A stretch of 64,000 nt of DNA, from the NCBI GenBank assembly GCA_964533275.1, contig CAZHJK010000009.1:1-64000 (forward strand), written 5' to 3'. Below, piece after piece: positions 63,765-64,000 of this stretch. The position numbers were made by a program, and so were the translations under genes. The notes under the pieces are model-generated. The model was not told the DNA's origin, ran no database searches, and saw only the letters and a program-made list of their open reading frames with translations. The first letter of the stretch is position 1. The number at the start of each line of letters is the position of its first letter. The DNA comes from CAZHJK01 sp964533275 (GTDB lineage: Bacteria; Bacillota; Clostridia; Eubacteriales; Garciellaceae).

Positions 63765-64000
63765 CTATGGCTCTCGACTATCCACTAAGGTATCATAAAC
63801 CTTTTCCAAAGCTTCAAAGGTATTGGTGTCTACAACCCCATCAGAAGACAAACCATAATCCTCTTGAAATTCCATTACAGCATCCCTTACCTCTTCATTA
63901 TAATTACCATCAACAGGTCCATTATAATAACCCACTGTTTCTAATATTTCTTGAACTCTTTGAATATCTGATCCACCATCAACTCCTACATACAATAATC
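63765..64000 (-). CDS. Peptidoglycan-binding-domain protein, partial (N-terminus beyond the window)
   Basis: The visible 76 or more residues form one peptidoglycan-binding type 1 domain (VQEILETVGYYNGPVDGNYN; DAVMEFQEDYGLSSDG) at the C-terminus. The frame is open to the window edge at 64000, so the catalytic or other part lies outside. A cell-wall enzyme such as an amidase, or a spore cortex protein, is possible. Confidence 0.75.
   Translation of the reverse strand, partial: LLYVGVDGGSDIQRVQEILETVGYYNGPVDGNYNEEVRDAVMEFQEDYGLSSDGVVDTNTFEALEKVYDTLVDSREP

Noticed and set aside
1..64000. CRISPR arrays, restriction-modification or toxin-antitoxin modules
   Set aside because: No regularly spaced repeats and no recognisable cas, restriction, methylase or toxin genes were found in the window.

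Overview
The window is AT-rich DNA from an anaerobic, low-GC Firmicute, most likely a member of the Clostridia. The evidence is the gene content: class II (B12-dependent) ribonucleotide reductase, old-yellow-enzyme type 2-enoate reductases with Fe-S and flavin domains, a pyridine-nucleotide-independent-looking thioredoxin reductase, DUF438/hemerythrin proteins, strong AGGAGG ribosome binding sites and frequent TTG starts. It is ordinary chromosomal DNA with short operons on both strands, about 60 protein genes, one tRNA-Ala and at least one confident riboswitch. Species was not determined.

Layout. 0-4.9 kb: HPr, a structured leader or small RNA, an orphan PTS IIA, a zinc ribbon, a HAD protein, a signal-less amidase and a DEAD-box helicase. 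5.1-9.4 kb: a redox/repair block with a TrxR-like flavoprotein plus glutaredoxin behind a CsoR/CstR-type operator, YdbC, MsrAB, an ATPase/DRTGG regulatory pair and a QueG-like Fe-S protein. 9.5-14.6 kb: a large repeat-bearing lipoprotein divergent from an XRE-type regulator, with an inverted repeat between them. 14.8-21.0 kb: an ASCH protein, two tandem OYE-family reductases and a divergent PucR-type regulator. 21.1-24.8 kb: a membrane metallopeptidase-like protein, a REP-associated (RAYT) transposase bounded by inverted repeats, a broken integrase start and tRNA-Ala(GGC). 24.9-31.8 kb: the complete phosphate regulon pstSCAB-phoU-phoR-phoP with a triple Pho box. 31.9-35.4 kb: THF riboswitch-folT, DUF438/DUF1858 and a PLP gamma-lyase. 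35.6-38.1 kb: a metal-handling trio (HMA protein, P1B-type ATPase with a CPG motif, hemerythrin-like protein). 38.4-42.9 kb: nrdJ, GNAT, and a polyferredoxin membrane protein. 43.3-54.4 kb: a cyclic beta-glucan synthase of about 2,850 residues with a nucleotidyltransferase/degenerate phosphomannomutase partner. 54.6-56.4 kb: 3-methyladenine glycosylase and an Fe-S aldo/keto reductase.

56.5-63.7 kb holds the most unusual locus. A 1,630-residue protein appears to combine an HD hydrolase domain, helical repeats, a NadD-type nucleotidyltransferase, a GNAT-like domain and a phosphoribosyltransferase-like domain. It is followed by a divergent lactate/malate-dehydrogenase-like protein and an FMN-reductase-like protein, with a 1 bp gap and then a 4 bp overlap. 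This looks like one pathway around a nucleotide or dinucleotide-type cofactor, but its product cannot be read from the sequence. The window ends inside a peptidoglycan-binding-domain gene.

Domain calls come from reading motifs by eye. No database search or structure prediction was run, and residue positions are approximate.
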